Shown here: piece by piece, positions 1 through 5,705 of the stretch | How positions within the stretch are numbered: position 1 is the first letter of the stretch | Layout of the letters: the number at the start of each line of letters is the position of its first letter | NCBI GenBank assembly: GCA_946186335.1 | Contig: CAMHMW010000091.1 | Location: forward strand, 1 to 7,158 | Direction: 5' to 3' | DNA length: 7,158 nt | Source: an uncultured Candidatus Melainabacteria bacterium | Lineage (GTDB): Bacteria; Cyanobacteriota; Vampirovibrionia; Gastranaerophilales; Gastranaerophilaceae | Translations under genes and position numbers: made by a program | Notes under the pieces: generated by a model | The model's input: the letters and a program-made list of their open reading frames with translations, nothing else | Told to the model about the DNA's origin: nothing | The model's database searches: none

Positions 1-618
1 AAGAAATGCAATTCTGTCGGCTAAAATAATACTTTTAACACTAAATGATACATCCTCAAAAAATATACCTTCCGGAAATATTAAGTTATTGCGGGTTAAA
101 AAATCATGTTTATAAAATTTACCCCATGCCGCAAAATGGCAGAATATTGCATTGTTTATTTCTTTATAAGTGCATACATCTGAGGTTCTGTTTTTATACA
201 TTTGGGATAAACATTGTTTATACATACCTGTTATTTCGTTATATATTTTATATTCAAGCATACAAATATCAGCATTATTTAAAACAGTTTTGTTATATGC
301 TTTTTCAATAAGGTCAATCTCCACCCAATCGTCGGAGTCTATAAAACAAATATATTTTCCCTTTGCAATTTTTAAACCTGAATTTCTTGCCGCTCCCAAG
401 CCCCGATTTGTTTCTTGTCGCAGAACAATAATTCGGTCATCTTTTGAGGCATATTCCTGCAGAATTTCCCAAGAATTATCAGTTGAGCAATCGTCAATAC
501 AAATTATTTCAATTTCTTTCAGGGTTTGGTTTATTACACTGTCAAGACACTTTGGCAGATATTCTTCTACATTATAAACGGGTATTATTACGGAAACTTT
601 TATATTTTTCGCCGGCAT
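1..618 (-). CDS. Family 2 glycosyltransferase, C-terminus cut by left edge
   Basis: Reading the minus strand from 618 to the edge gives 206 open codons with no stop. The N-terminal part is a GT-A nucleotide-sugar-binding fold of glycosyltransferase family 2: VSVIIPVYNVE at residues 8-18, the DDCSTDNS motif at 42-49, and the metal-binding DSDDW (DXD type) at 94-98. Near the right-hand end, FPEGIFFEDVSF at 181-192 carries the Glu-Asp typical of the acceptor or catalytic-base region in EpsJ/CpsI-like enzymes. The family moves a sugar from a nucleotide-sugar donor to a growing glycan at the cytoplasmic face. Donor and acceptor cannot be read from the sequence. An in-frame ATG lies at 630, but GGAG at 625-628, six bases before the ATG at 618, favours 618. 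The gene diverges from pgi and probably belongs to a polysaccharide locus to the left. The family is certain; the specific product is not. Confidence 0.93.
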   Translation of the reverse strand, partial: MPAKNIKVSVIIPVYNVEEYLPKCLDSVINQTLKEIEIICIDDCSTDNSWEILQEYASKDDRIIVLRQETNRGLGAARNSGLKIAKGKYICFIDSDDWVEIDLIEKAYNKTVLNNADICMLEYKIYNEITGMYKQCLSQMYKNRTSDVCTYKEINNAIFCHFAAWGKFYKHDFLTRNNLIFPEGIFFEDVSFSVKSIILADRIAFL

Positions 619-660
619 TATATACTCCATAGTATTTTCATAATGAAAATCGTATGGAAA

Positions 661-689
661 ATTGTGCCACTAACTGCTGTGATTGTCAA
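661..689 (-). promoter_or_regulatory. Sigma-70-type promoter of the glycosyltransferase gene
   Basis: On the minus strand a perfect -35 box TTGACA (689-684) is followed after exactly 17 bases by CACAAT (666-661), which matches four of six -10 positions. Transcription would begin near 654, giving a leader of about 36 bases before the ATG at 618. Of the candidates in the window, this has the best -35 box. Confidence 0.55.
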
Positions 690-738
690 GAACGGATGAA
701 TGTAACAGTTTTGGAACGGGTAAAATTTTCCGTTTTAT

Positions 739-766
739 TTGTGCTTTTCCTTGTTTGTACTACAAT
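739..766 (+). promoter_or_regulatory. Possible pgi promoter
   Basis: TACAAT at 761-766 matches five of six -10 positions. A weak -35 candidate, TTGTGC, lies at 739-744, 16 bases upstream. Transcription would start near 773, about 27 bases before the pgi ATG. An imperfect inverted repeat (AACGG at about 715 and CCGTT at about 730, around an AAAATTTT centre) lies just upstream and could be an operator or a weak hairpin. No other structure is evident in the 181-base spacer between the divergent genes. Confidence 0.35.
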
Positions 767-799
767 AAACTCGTAGGACAAATAAATAAGGAGAAAATA

Positions 800-2098
800 A
801 TGTTGACTAAAAATTCGTCTGTTAGAACAAGTTTTTCAGGTGTTGATTTTAGCAAATACGCATCCAAAACATCTGATTTTGTAAGAGAGTTTTCTTCTCG
901 CGCAAACAAAAAAGGTTATTTCTTAAACTGGGTTAATTTACCTCAGGAACAATTGAAAAGAATTGATGAATTATACTCTATGGCAGAAAGATTCAAGGCT
1001 CAGACAGGGGTTTCAAGACTCAGCGTTATGGGTATCGGCGGTTCAAAACATACAGTTGAGCACATGTTATCCGTTAATGGTCTGAACATAAACGGCGACA
1101 GCGTTGCTTTCTATTCTGACGTTGATTCAGTCAGTTGGGCAAGATTTTTACATAAAATCGGCGATGTAACCACATCAAATTACATGATTGCCTCAAAATC
1201 AGGTTCGACTTTTGAAACAAAAGACGGATTTTTGAGAATACAACAGATGTTGATTGATGCATATATGGCAAAAGGTCAGTCAGAAGAACAGGCTAAAAAA
1301 TCAGCATCAAAACATTTTATTGCGGTAACCGACGGTAATTCCGAAAAAAGTGAACTTCGCAGAACATCAATTGAACAGGGATGGTTAGGCGATTTGTTTA
1401 TCCACGATGATGTTGGCGGAAGATTTTCAGCGTTTGATGATCACGCATTGTTTACACTTATTTGGGCAGGAATGTCTAAGTTGGATATGATTGCTATGTT
1501 AAATTCCGCTCAGGAAATTTCATCGCAATCTTTATCAGACGATTTGGAAATAAATGATGCCTTAAAAGAAGGTATTTTCTGGGCTGATGCAAAACTTAAC
1601 GGAATTGATGCTTCGGTTCATCAGTATATGAGTTCAATTTTTGAAAACACTGTTTACTGGCATGCTCAGATGCAAAATGAATCAGTAAAAGATACTTTAA
1701 AACAGGTTGCAAAAGTTCCTGATGCAATGCACCACTCGGCAGAGGCTCATTTCAACCCTGCAAATAAACTTGTGTTTGCACTGACTGTTCCTGTTGATAA
1801 CGGTGTATGTTCGGAAAATGCAAAAAGTTATATTGAGGCATTAACAAAATCCTACACAATTACAGGTGCATTCTTTAAAGAAGAAGTTGAAACTTCAACA
1901 TTAGGACTGACACCGGCAGCGGCAGGCGCAATGACTCAATTAAGAGCATTTGCAACCGTTTATCAGGAAATTGTTATGGCAATAATGACAGGCAGACAGT
2001 TACCTGAGGTTCTTGATAGTGTATTACAACCGCACGTAGAATTTTATAAAAAGAATTTGAAAGGCGGAGTTGTAGTTCCCGGCAGAATTTCAAAATAA
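800..2098 (+). CDS. pgi: Glucose-6-phosphate isomerase, short form
   Basis: The 432-residue product is a two-domain SIS-fold cytoplasmic enzyme that interconverts glucose 6-phosphate and fructose 6-phosphate in glycolysis and gluconeogenesis. Visible motifs are GIGGSKH at residues 78-84, the phosphate-binding SKSGST at 132-137, and GGRFS at 206-210 (first PGI signature). From remembered alignment to short Bacillus-type PGIs, likely catalytic residues are E294 in QNES, H312 in HHSAEA and K417 in QPHVEFYK. The second signature is degenerate: the usual FDQPGVE reads VLQPHVE, although the Glu and Lys remain. The length is close to that of Firmicutes enzymes (about 450) and shorter than E. coli's (549). 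The reading frame is open back to 683, but AAGGAG at 788-793, six bases before the ATG at 800, fixes the start. A strong terminator makes it monocistronic. A bifunctional phosphoglucose/phosphomannose isomerase is a less likely alternative. Confidence 0.93.
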   Translation: MLTKNSSVRTSFSGVDFSKYASKTSDFVREFSSRANKKGYFLNWVNLPQEQLKRIDELYSMAERFKAQTGVSRLSVMGIGGSKHTVEHMLSVNGLNINGDSVAFYSDVDSVSWARFLHKIGDVTTSNYMIASKSGSTFETKDGFLRIQQMLIDAYMAKGQSEEQAKKSASKHFIAVTDGNSEKSELRRTSIEQGWLGDLFIHDDVGGRFSAFDDHALFTLIWAGMSKLDMIAMLNSAQEISSQSLSDDLEINDALKEGIFWADAKLNGIDASVHQYMSSIFENTVYWHAQMQNESVKDTLKQVAKVPDAMHHSAEAHFNPANKLVFALTVPVDNGVCSENAKSYIEALTKSYTITGAFFKEEVETSTLGLTPAAAGAMTQLRAFATVYQEIVMAIMTGRQLPEVLDSVLQPHVEFYKKNLKGGVVVPGRISK

Positions 2099-2112
2099 TA
2101 AAATGAAATTTT

Positions 2113-2145
2113 AAAAGGCGGCGGGGTTCCCCGCCGCCTTTTTTT
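2113..2145 (+). terminator. Strong intrinsic terminator of pgi
   Basis: GGCGGCGGGG (2117-2126) pairs perfectly with CCCCGCCGCC (2129-2138) around TT, and the stem can be extended by the A-tract at 2113-2116. Seven T residues follow (2139-2145). The stem is entirely G/C in otherwise AT-rich DNA. It starts 15 bases after the pgi stop codon. Confidence 0.95.
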
Positions 2146-2173
2146 GCCAAAAGTCTGTATTTTGTGCTAGAAT
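2144..2173 (+). promoter_or_regulatory. Promoter of the DUF1232-DUF4145 operon, extended -10
   Basis: TTGCCA (2144-2149, five of six -35 matches) is separated by 18 bases from TAGAAT (2168-2173, five of six), which is preceded by TG at 2165-2166 to make an extended -10. Transcription would start near 2180, so the leader is only about 12 bases and barely contains the SD. The -35 box overlaps the last T residues of the pgi terminator. Confidence 0.6.
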
Positions 2174-2191
2174 TAAGGCAGAGGAAGAAAA

Positions 2192-2377
2192 ATGAAAAAG
2201 ACACTACATTTTATAGCGGCAATAATAATCGGATTTTTATATTTCGTATCCCCTTTGGATATTGTCCCTGATGCACTTTTACCGTTCGGATATCTGGATG
2301 ACGGAATTGTGATTTTTCTGGTTTTACCGCTTTTATATGCAAGACTTACCAGAAAAAAATTACCACCGGCAAAATAG
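2192..2377 (+). CDS. DUF1232 (YkvA-like) small membrane protein
   Basis: The product is 61 residues. Its centre, from YFVSPLDIVPD (17-27) through PFGYLDDGIVI (31-41), is the hallmark of DUF1232: SPxDxxPD, then a short hydrophobic turn, then GYLDD. Hydrophobic stretches at about 5-19 and 38-50 flank the acidic loop and suggest a protein in or on the membrane. The C-terminus is basic (RLTRKKLPPAK). No biochemical function is established for this family to my knowledge. Here it is reduced to little more than the domain itself, whereas many relatives are longer. The start is supported by GAGGAAG at 2181-2187. It is the first gene of a two-gene operon: the DUF4145 gene begins 12 bases after its stop. 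Confidence 0.88.
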   Translation: MKKTLHFIAAIIIGFLYFVSPLDIVPDALLPFGYLDDGIVIFLVLPLLYARLTRKKLPPAK

Positions 2378-2389
2378 TGAGGAGATATT

Positions 2390-3043
2390 GTGGTAACTAA
2401 TTTTGATTTTTTAAAAAGTGCGGATAAAAATTTGTATGAAATAATCTCGGATGCCGAGATGCTTTATCGTGACGAGTATTACGACCAGTGTATCAGCCAG
2501 ACAAGAAAATTTGCCGAAAATGTCTGCAAAAATACTCTCGGAAATAACCGCACAACAGAAGATACTTTTGACCAGATGCTTGCGACTTTAAAAGATATAA
2601 CAAACGGCTCGGAAGAAGAAAAAGAGTTTATTGACGATTTGTATTTTCTCAAAAAATGCGGAAATGATGCTGTGCATGCCTCCTCTGTCGGCAAAAGCGG
2701 AATAAATGCTTTAGAGTGCCTTCAAAGAGCTTTTGAAGTTGCGATAAATTATTCGGTTTACGTTAAAAAAGCAAGCAAAACAAATCTTGATTTGCATTTT
2801 GATATTGACCTGCTTGCAACGGGAAAGAAAAACAAAAAACTTGCAAGAGAATACCAAAAAGCAAAAGGAATTGTGCCTGAAAAAAGCACAAAAACAGCTA
2901 CTAAGAAAAAAGCAGCAAAACCACAGATTTCAGCAATGAAATCTTCCCCGAATCCGAAAAAAATTACTCCGTATTGGATTGTAGTCGGATTTTTCTCAAT
3001 TGTCGCATTATTTATTGTTTTATTTTTGCTGATATTGAAATAA
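2390..3043 (+). CDS. DUF4145 protein with basic linker and C-terminal membrane anchor
   Basis: The 217-residue product starts with GTG, five bases after AGGAG (2380-2384). Residues about 4-125 resemble DUF4145: an opening NFDFLK, a helix with SQTRKFAENVCK (36-47), and the signature KKCGNDAVH (88-96), equivalent to the family's R..GN.A.H. DUF4145 is often found beside or fused to restriction and other nucleic-acid-related domains, but its activity is not established. Residues about 145-192 form a Lys/Ala/Ser/Pro-rich linker, probably disordered. Residues 194-216 are one hydrophobic helix followed by a single Lys, the layout of a tail-anchored protein with its domain in the cytoplasm. There is no nuclease, ATPase or helicase motif. 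It is co-transcribed with the DUF1232 gene, so both products of the operon should be at the membrane. The domain call is from the motif pattern and would need a profile search to confirm. Confidence 0.8.
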   Translation: MVTNFDFLKSADKNLYEIISDAEMLYRDEYYDQCISQTRKFAENVCKNTLGNNRTTEDTFDQMLATLKDITNGSEEEKEFIDDLYFLKKCGNDAVHASSVGKSGINALECLQRAFEVAINYSVYVKKASKTNLDLHFDIDLLATGKKNKKLAREYQKAKGIVPEKSTKTATKKKAAKPQISAMKSSPNPKKITPYWIVVGFFSIVALFIVLFLLILK

Positions 3044-3045
3044 AG

Positions 3046-3069
3046 GTGTTGGGCAGAAAGCCCAACCAC
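3046..3069. terminator. Hairpin between convergent genes, probable shared terminator
   Basis: GTTGGGC (3048-3054) and GCCCAAC (3060-3066) form a perfect 7-bp stem around AGAAA, in the 32-base gap between the two converging stop codons. On the minus strand the hairpin is followed three bases later by TTTATTT, so it best serves the radical-SAM gene. On the plus strand no T-run follows, so termination of the DUF4145 operon here would be weak or factor-dependent. Confidence 0.7.
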
Positions 3070-3075
3070 GACCTA

Positions 3076-4074
3076 CTAAAACCGACCGTCGCAGGGGGTT
3101 CCGCAATTCGTACATTTGCCGTCTTGGAGATTATACCCTAATAACTGATATCCGTTTCTGATAATGACGGGTTTCCCGCAGTTTTTACAATATGTTGTTG
3201 AGGTTTCCGTATTTGTCAGATTACCCGTATAAACATATTTTATCCCTGCATCTTTTGCGATTTTGTATGCTTTTAGCAGTGTTTCAAAACTTGTGGGACG
3301 ACGTTTTGCAAAATTATATCTTGGTGTAAATGCGCTAAAATGCAGGGGAACAGTATCTCCGAGATTTTCTGTAATCCATTCGCACTCTGCTTTTAAATCG
3401 TCTATGCGGTCATTTTCTCCCTCAATCAAAAGTGTTGTGAGTTCAACGTGGCAATTTGTTTCATTTACGGCATATTTTATTGTGTCAAGAACCGGTTGTA
3501 ATTTTGCCAGACAATTTTTCTTATAAAATTTTTCGCTAAAACCTTTGAGATCAATATTTGCTCCGTCCATTAGTGCATAAAATTCTTTTGCCGGTTCGGG
3601 GTTCATAAATCCTGATGTTACGGCAACCGTTTTTATCCCGTTTTCACGGCAGAGTTTTGCGGTATCAAGTGCATATTCAAAAAAGATTATCGGGTCGTTA
3701 TATGTGAATGCAACACTTGTGCAGTTATAATTTTTTGCGATTTGCACAATTTCTTCGGGAGATGTTTTGTTTAATCTCGTAACATCCTCTCTGCTTTTTG
3801 TTGTTTGCCAGTTTTGGCAGAATTGACAACCCATACAGCAGCCGAGCGTCCCGAAAGAGAGTATTCCCGTTGTGGGATAGAACTGATACAGCGGTTTTTT
3901 CTCAATAGGGTCAATGGCAAGCCCCGTATTATATCCGTATGTTGTCAGAATAATCTCATTGTTAACATTTTTCCGAACATGGCAAAAACCTTCCTGTCCC
4001 TCTGATAATATGCAATTTCGGGGACAGATTGTGCATTGAACTTTGTCATTTTTTAACAAATTTTGATATTTCAT
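3076..4074 (-). CDS. amrS: AmmeMemoRadiSam system radical SAM enzyme
   Basis: The 332-residue product is a radical-SAM enzyme of the AmmeMemoRadiSam type (PflA-like). It has three Cys-rich parts: an N-terminal knuckle (C14, C17, C21, C31), the radical-SAM Fe4S4 motif CxxxCxxC (C79, C83, C86) in GTLGCCMGCQFCQNW, and a C-terminal rubredoxin-like pair (C296/C299 and C321/C324, plus C328). Family markers include AFTYNDP (122-128), DLKGFSEKFY (175-184), PLHFSAFTPRYNF (243-255) and YVYTGNLTN (280-288). The family would generate a 5'-deoxyadenosyl radical; its substrate is, to my knowledge, not settled. C80, directly after the first cluster Cys, stands where I expect Asn (GCNLxCxFCQN). The gene is divergent from, and 21 bases away from, the MEMO-AMMECR1 fusion, its expected partner. 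No SD precedes the ATG; a -10 box ends seven bases before it, suggesting a leaderless mRNA. Confidence 0.94.
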   Translation of the reverse strand: MKYQNLLKNDKVQCTICPRNCILSEGQEGFCHVRKNVNNEIILTTYGYNTGLAIDPIEKKPLYQFYPTTGILSFGTLGCCMGCQFCQNWQTTKSREDVTRLNKTSPEEIVQIAKNYNCTSVAFTYNDPIIFFEYALDTAKLCRENGIKTVAVTSGFMNPEPAKEFYALMDGANIDLKGFSEKFYKKNCLAKLQPVLDTIKYAVNETNCHVELTTLLIEGENDRIDDLKAECEWITENLGDTVPLHFSAFTPRYNFAKRRPTSFETLLKAYKIAKDAGIKYVYTGNLTNTETSTTYCKNCGKPVIIRNGYQLLGYNLQDGKCTNCGTPCDGRF

Positions 4075-4098
4075 AAAATGTATTATAATACTTTTATG
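4061..4098. promoter_or_regulatory. Palindromic bidirectional promoter of the amrS / MEMO-AMMECR1 pair
   Basis: Positions 4072-4098 form a near-perfect palindrome: CATAAAA, one unpaired T at 4079, GTATTA, then TAATAC and TTTTATG. The outermost triplets are the two start codons. The central TATTATAATA (4081-4090) is self-complementary and gives TATAAT on both strands: 4084-4089 on the plus strand and 4087-4082 on the minus strand. These end six and seven bases before the respective ATGs, so transcripts would start at or within a base or two of the start codons. On the plus strand a -35 candidate is TTTTGA at 4061-4066 (spacer 17) or TTGATA at 4063-4068 (spacer 15), inside amrS. On the minus strand only a weak T-rich -35 is seen. 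No SD is present for either gene. The symmetry could also bind a dimeric regulator. Confidence 0.6.
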
Positions 4099-5442
4099 AA
4101 TAAAATAAAAGAACCATCGGTTGCAGGGACATTTTATACCGAAAAACCTGACGAATTAAAAAAACAAATAGAATTTTTTGAAAAGAACAACAAAAATTAT
4201 TACAAAGAGAGAAATGCAAGAGCGGTAATCGTTCCGCATGCAGGATATGTTTTTTCCGGCAGGCTTGCTTATGAAGGTCTTTGCCAGTTAGATAAAGAGA
4301 TTGAAAACATCTTTATTTTTGCACCTGCTCACAGAGTTGCGTTTGAAGGGCTTGCTTTAACAAGTTACACTCACTGGGAAACTCCTTTGGGAAAAATAAG
4401 AATTAACAGAGCGATTTGCAAAGAACTTGTTAAAAATCATGATGCAAAGATTTTTGATGAAGCGTTTGAACCTGAGCATTCTGCGGAAGTTCAGGTTCCT
4501 ATTCTGCAAACTCTGTTTCCGAAAGCAAAGATTATTCCTGTATTAATCGGAAAAGAAAATCCGGAGGCGATTGAAAAAATTATTGAAGATTACTATTCAA
4601 ATGAAACCTGTGGTTTTGTAGTTTCTTCGGATTTAAGTCATTTTCTGAAAGACGAAGATGCAAGAAAACTGGATTTTACAACGGCTCAGATGATAGAAAC
4701 AGGAAATATTAACGGTTTCAGATACGATCAGGCTTGCTGCGCTGTCGGAGTTGCAGGACTTGTGTTGTTTGCAAATAAAAATAACTGGTCAATGCTAAGA
4801 ATTGATATGTCAAATTCTTCTGACGTTACAGGCGACAAATCAAAAGTTGTGGGTTACGGTTCATGGTTTATGTATGAGGGTACAAAAAACGAATACATAG
4901 AAAAGAATTATCATAATTTTGTGATTAATTTTGCGAAAATTGTTATAAGTTCTGCGTTTGATAAAAACAAAAGCCTTACAATCAATTATTCACAGGTATT
5001 TGATCAACTTGGAGCATGCTTTGTAACTTTGGAAAAAGACGACAAACTCAGAGGTTGTATCGGGTCAATTATTGCTCATCAGCCGTTGATAAATGATTTG
5101 GCGGCACATGCAAGAGATGCGGCTTTTCAGGATTACAGGTTCAAGCCTGTTACTGCGGATGAACTGAAAGATTTGAAAGTTGCAGTTTCACTTTTGACAC
5201 ATCCCGTAAAAATTGATTTCAAAGGGGAAGAAGATTTGCTTGATAAGATGGTGCCGAATAAAGACGGTATTATAATCAAAGACGGTAAATATCAGGCGGT
5301 TTATCTGCCGTCGGTCTGGGAAGAATTACCCGATAAGAAAGAATTTTTAAATTCTCTGAAACAAAAAGCGGGGCTTAGTGCAGATTATTTCTCAGATACC
5401 TTTGAGGCTTTCAGGTTTGAAACAACATATATCAAAGAATAA
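4096..5442 (+). CDS. amrB/amrA: MEMO-AMMECR1 fusion (AmmeMemoRadiSam proteins B and A)
   Basis: The 448-residue protein joins two families usually encoded separately. Residues 1 to about 262 are MEMO1-like, a fold related to class III extradiol dioxygenases. Markers are VAGTFY (9-14), VPHAGYVFSG (46-55, H48), APAHR (76-80, H79), EHSAEVQVPIL (127-137), SSDLSH (177-182, H182) and Cys at 214/215; the His and Cys residues are the likely metal site. Residues about 265-448 are an AMMECR1 domain with the conserved LRGCIGS at 318-324 (C321), HARDAAFQDYRF (338-349) and PSVWEELPDKKEFL (405-418). The junction is short, around EGTKNEYIEKN (261-271). The frame stays open upstream to a TTG at 4063 and an ATG at 4078, but family homology starts at EPSVAGTFY and a -10 box sits just before the ATG at 4096. 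Together with the divergent radical-SAM gene this gives all three parts of the system. The joint function is not established. Confidence 0.94.
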   Translation: MNKIKEPSVAGTFYTEKPDELKKQIEFFEKNNKNYYKERNARAVIVPHAGYVFSGRLAYEGLCQLDKEIENIFIFAPAHRVAFEGLALTSYTHWETPLGKIRINRAICKELVKNHDAKIFDEAFEPEHSAEVQVPILQTLFPKAKIIPVLIGKENPEAIEKIIEDYYSNETCGFVVSSDLSHFLKDEDARKLDFTTAQMIETGNINGFRYDQACCAVGVAGLVLFANKNNWSMLRIDMSNSSDVTGDKSKVVGYGSWFMYEGTKNEYIEKNYHNFVINFAKIVISSAFDKNKSLTINYSQVFDQLGACFVTLEKDDKLRGCIGSIIAHQPLINDLAAHARDAAFQDYRFKPVTADELKDLKVAVSLLTHPVKIDFKGEEDLLDKMVPNKDGIIIKDGKYQAVYLPSVWEELPDKKEFLNSLKQKAGLSADYFSDTFEAFRFETTYIKE

Positions 5443-5469
5443 AAAAGAGTCCGAAAGGACTCTTTTTTT
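5443..5469. terminator. Bidirectional intrinsic terminator
   Basis: GAGTCC (5447-5452), loop GAAA, and GGACTC (5457-5462) form a perfect stem, flanked by an A-tract on the left (5443-5446, continuing the stop codon's AA) and seven T residues on the right (5463-5469). This makes it active in both directions. It ends the MEMO-AMMECR1 gene on the plus strand and the 52-residue gene on the minus strand, whose stop codon is five bases away. Confidence 0.93.
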
Positions 5470-5473
5470 ATAG

Positions 5474-5632
5474 TTATTTTTTTACAGAACTTTCAAGGCG
5501 TTTTATAACATGTTCAAGTTCATCTTTTGTCATGTGTTTTGACATTCCGGCAAATTCTTCCATGATGTCCCATGAAGAATAGTTACCTTTTTCAACTTTT
5601 TTAATCCAGTTGTTTACTTCTTTTGTAATCAT
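5474..5632 (-). CDS. Small gene of unknown function, 52 residues
   Basis: The 52-residue product begins MITKEVNNWIKKVEKG and ends RLESSVKK. I do not recognise a family. It is charged and probably all-helical, with no membrane segment or signal peptide. It contains two Trp (residues 9 and 21), a Met-rich middle (MEEFAGMSKHMT at 24-35) and a closing helix, TKDELEHVIKRLESSV (35-50). A small DNA- or protein-binding adaptor is possible, but that is a guess. Support for it being a gene is a consensus AAGGAG (minus strand 5646-5641) eight bases before the ATG, and a well-formed terminator just after the stop. It lies downstream of dapL in the same direction, with a terminator-like hairpin between them that ends two bases before the SD, so its transcription probably depends on read-through or on a promoter before that hairpin. 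Confidence 0.8.
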   Translation of the reverse strand: MITKEVNNWIKKVEKGNYSSWDIMEEFAGMSKHMTKDELEHVIKRLESSVKK

Positions 5633-5648
5633 TTTCTTAACTCCTTAT

Positions 5649-5681
5649 AAAAAAGGGAAGCCATTTTCTGACTCCCCCTCT
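5649..5681 (-). terminator. Hairpin with T-run between dapL and the small gene
   Basis: On the minus strand GGGGAGTCA (5677-5669) pairs with TGGCTTCCC (5663-5655) over nine positions, two of them G-U, around GAAAA, followed by six T residues (5654-5649). It has the form of an intrinsic terminator for dapL. Because the SD of the next gene begins two bases later, it could also act as a leader attenuator for that gene. Confidence 0.72.
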
Positions 5682-5686
5682 TTTAA

Positions 5687-5695
5687 TTTATAACA
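5687..5695 (-). promoter_or_regulatory. Possible extended -10 ahead of the small gene
   Basis: The minus strand reads TG-T-TATAAA (5695-5687), an extended -10 form, between the dapL stop and the hairpin; a -35 is only weakly suggested in the T-rich end of dapL. Transcription would start near 5680, so the hairpin would form the very 5' end of the small gene's mRNA. The region is AT-rich, so a chance match is quite possible. Confidence 0.25.
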
Positions 5696-5705
5696 TGATT
5701 GTATA

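Noticed and set aside
45..632. Three overlapping plus-strand reading frames (45-311, 170-577, 444-632)
   Set aside because: They are antisense to a clear family 2 glycosyltransferase on the minus strand and have no family resemblance.
683..799. 39-codon N-terminal extension of pgi from a TTG at 683
   Set aside because: The extension overlaps the divergent promoter region, has no PGI similarity, and a consensus AAGGAG precedes the ATG at 800.
2390..3043. Calling the DUF1232/DUF4145 operon a defence system
   Set aside because: There is no nuclease, ATPase, toxin or sensor domain, and the flanking genes are housekeeping. The family association alone is too weak, so it is kept only as a speculative finding.
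2479..3069. Minus-strand frames opposite the DUF4145 gene (2479-2694, 2758-3069)
   Set aside because: They are shadows of a gene with its own start, SD and recognisable domain; their hydrophobic look comes from antisense reading of Lys-rich codons.
4063..4095. Upstream TTG (4063) or ATG (4078) start for the MEMO-AMMECR1 fusion
   Set aside because: The TTG lies within amrS, neither has an SD, and family similarity begins only after the ATG at 4096. The ATG at 4078 cannot be wholly excluded.
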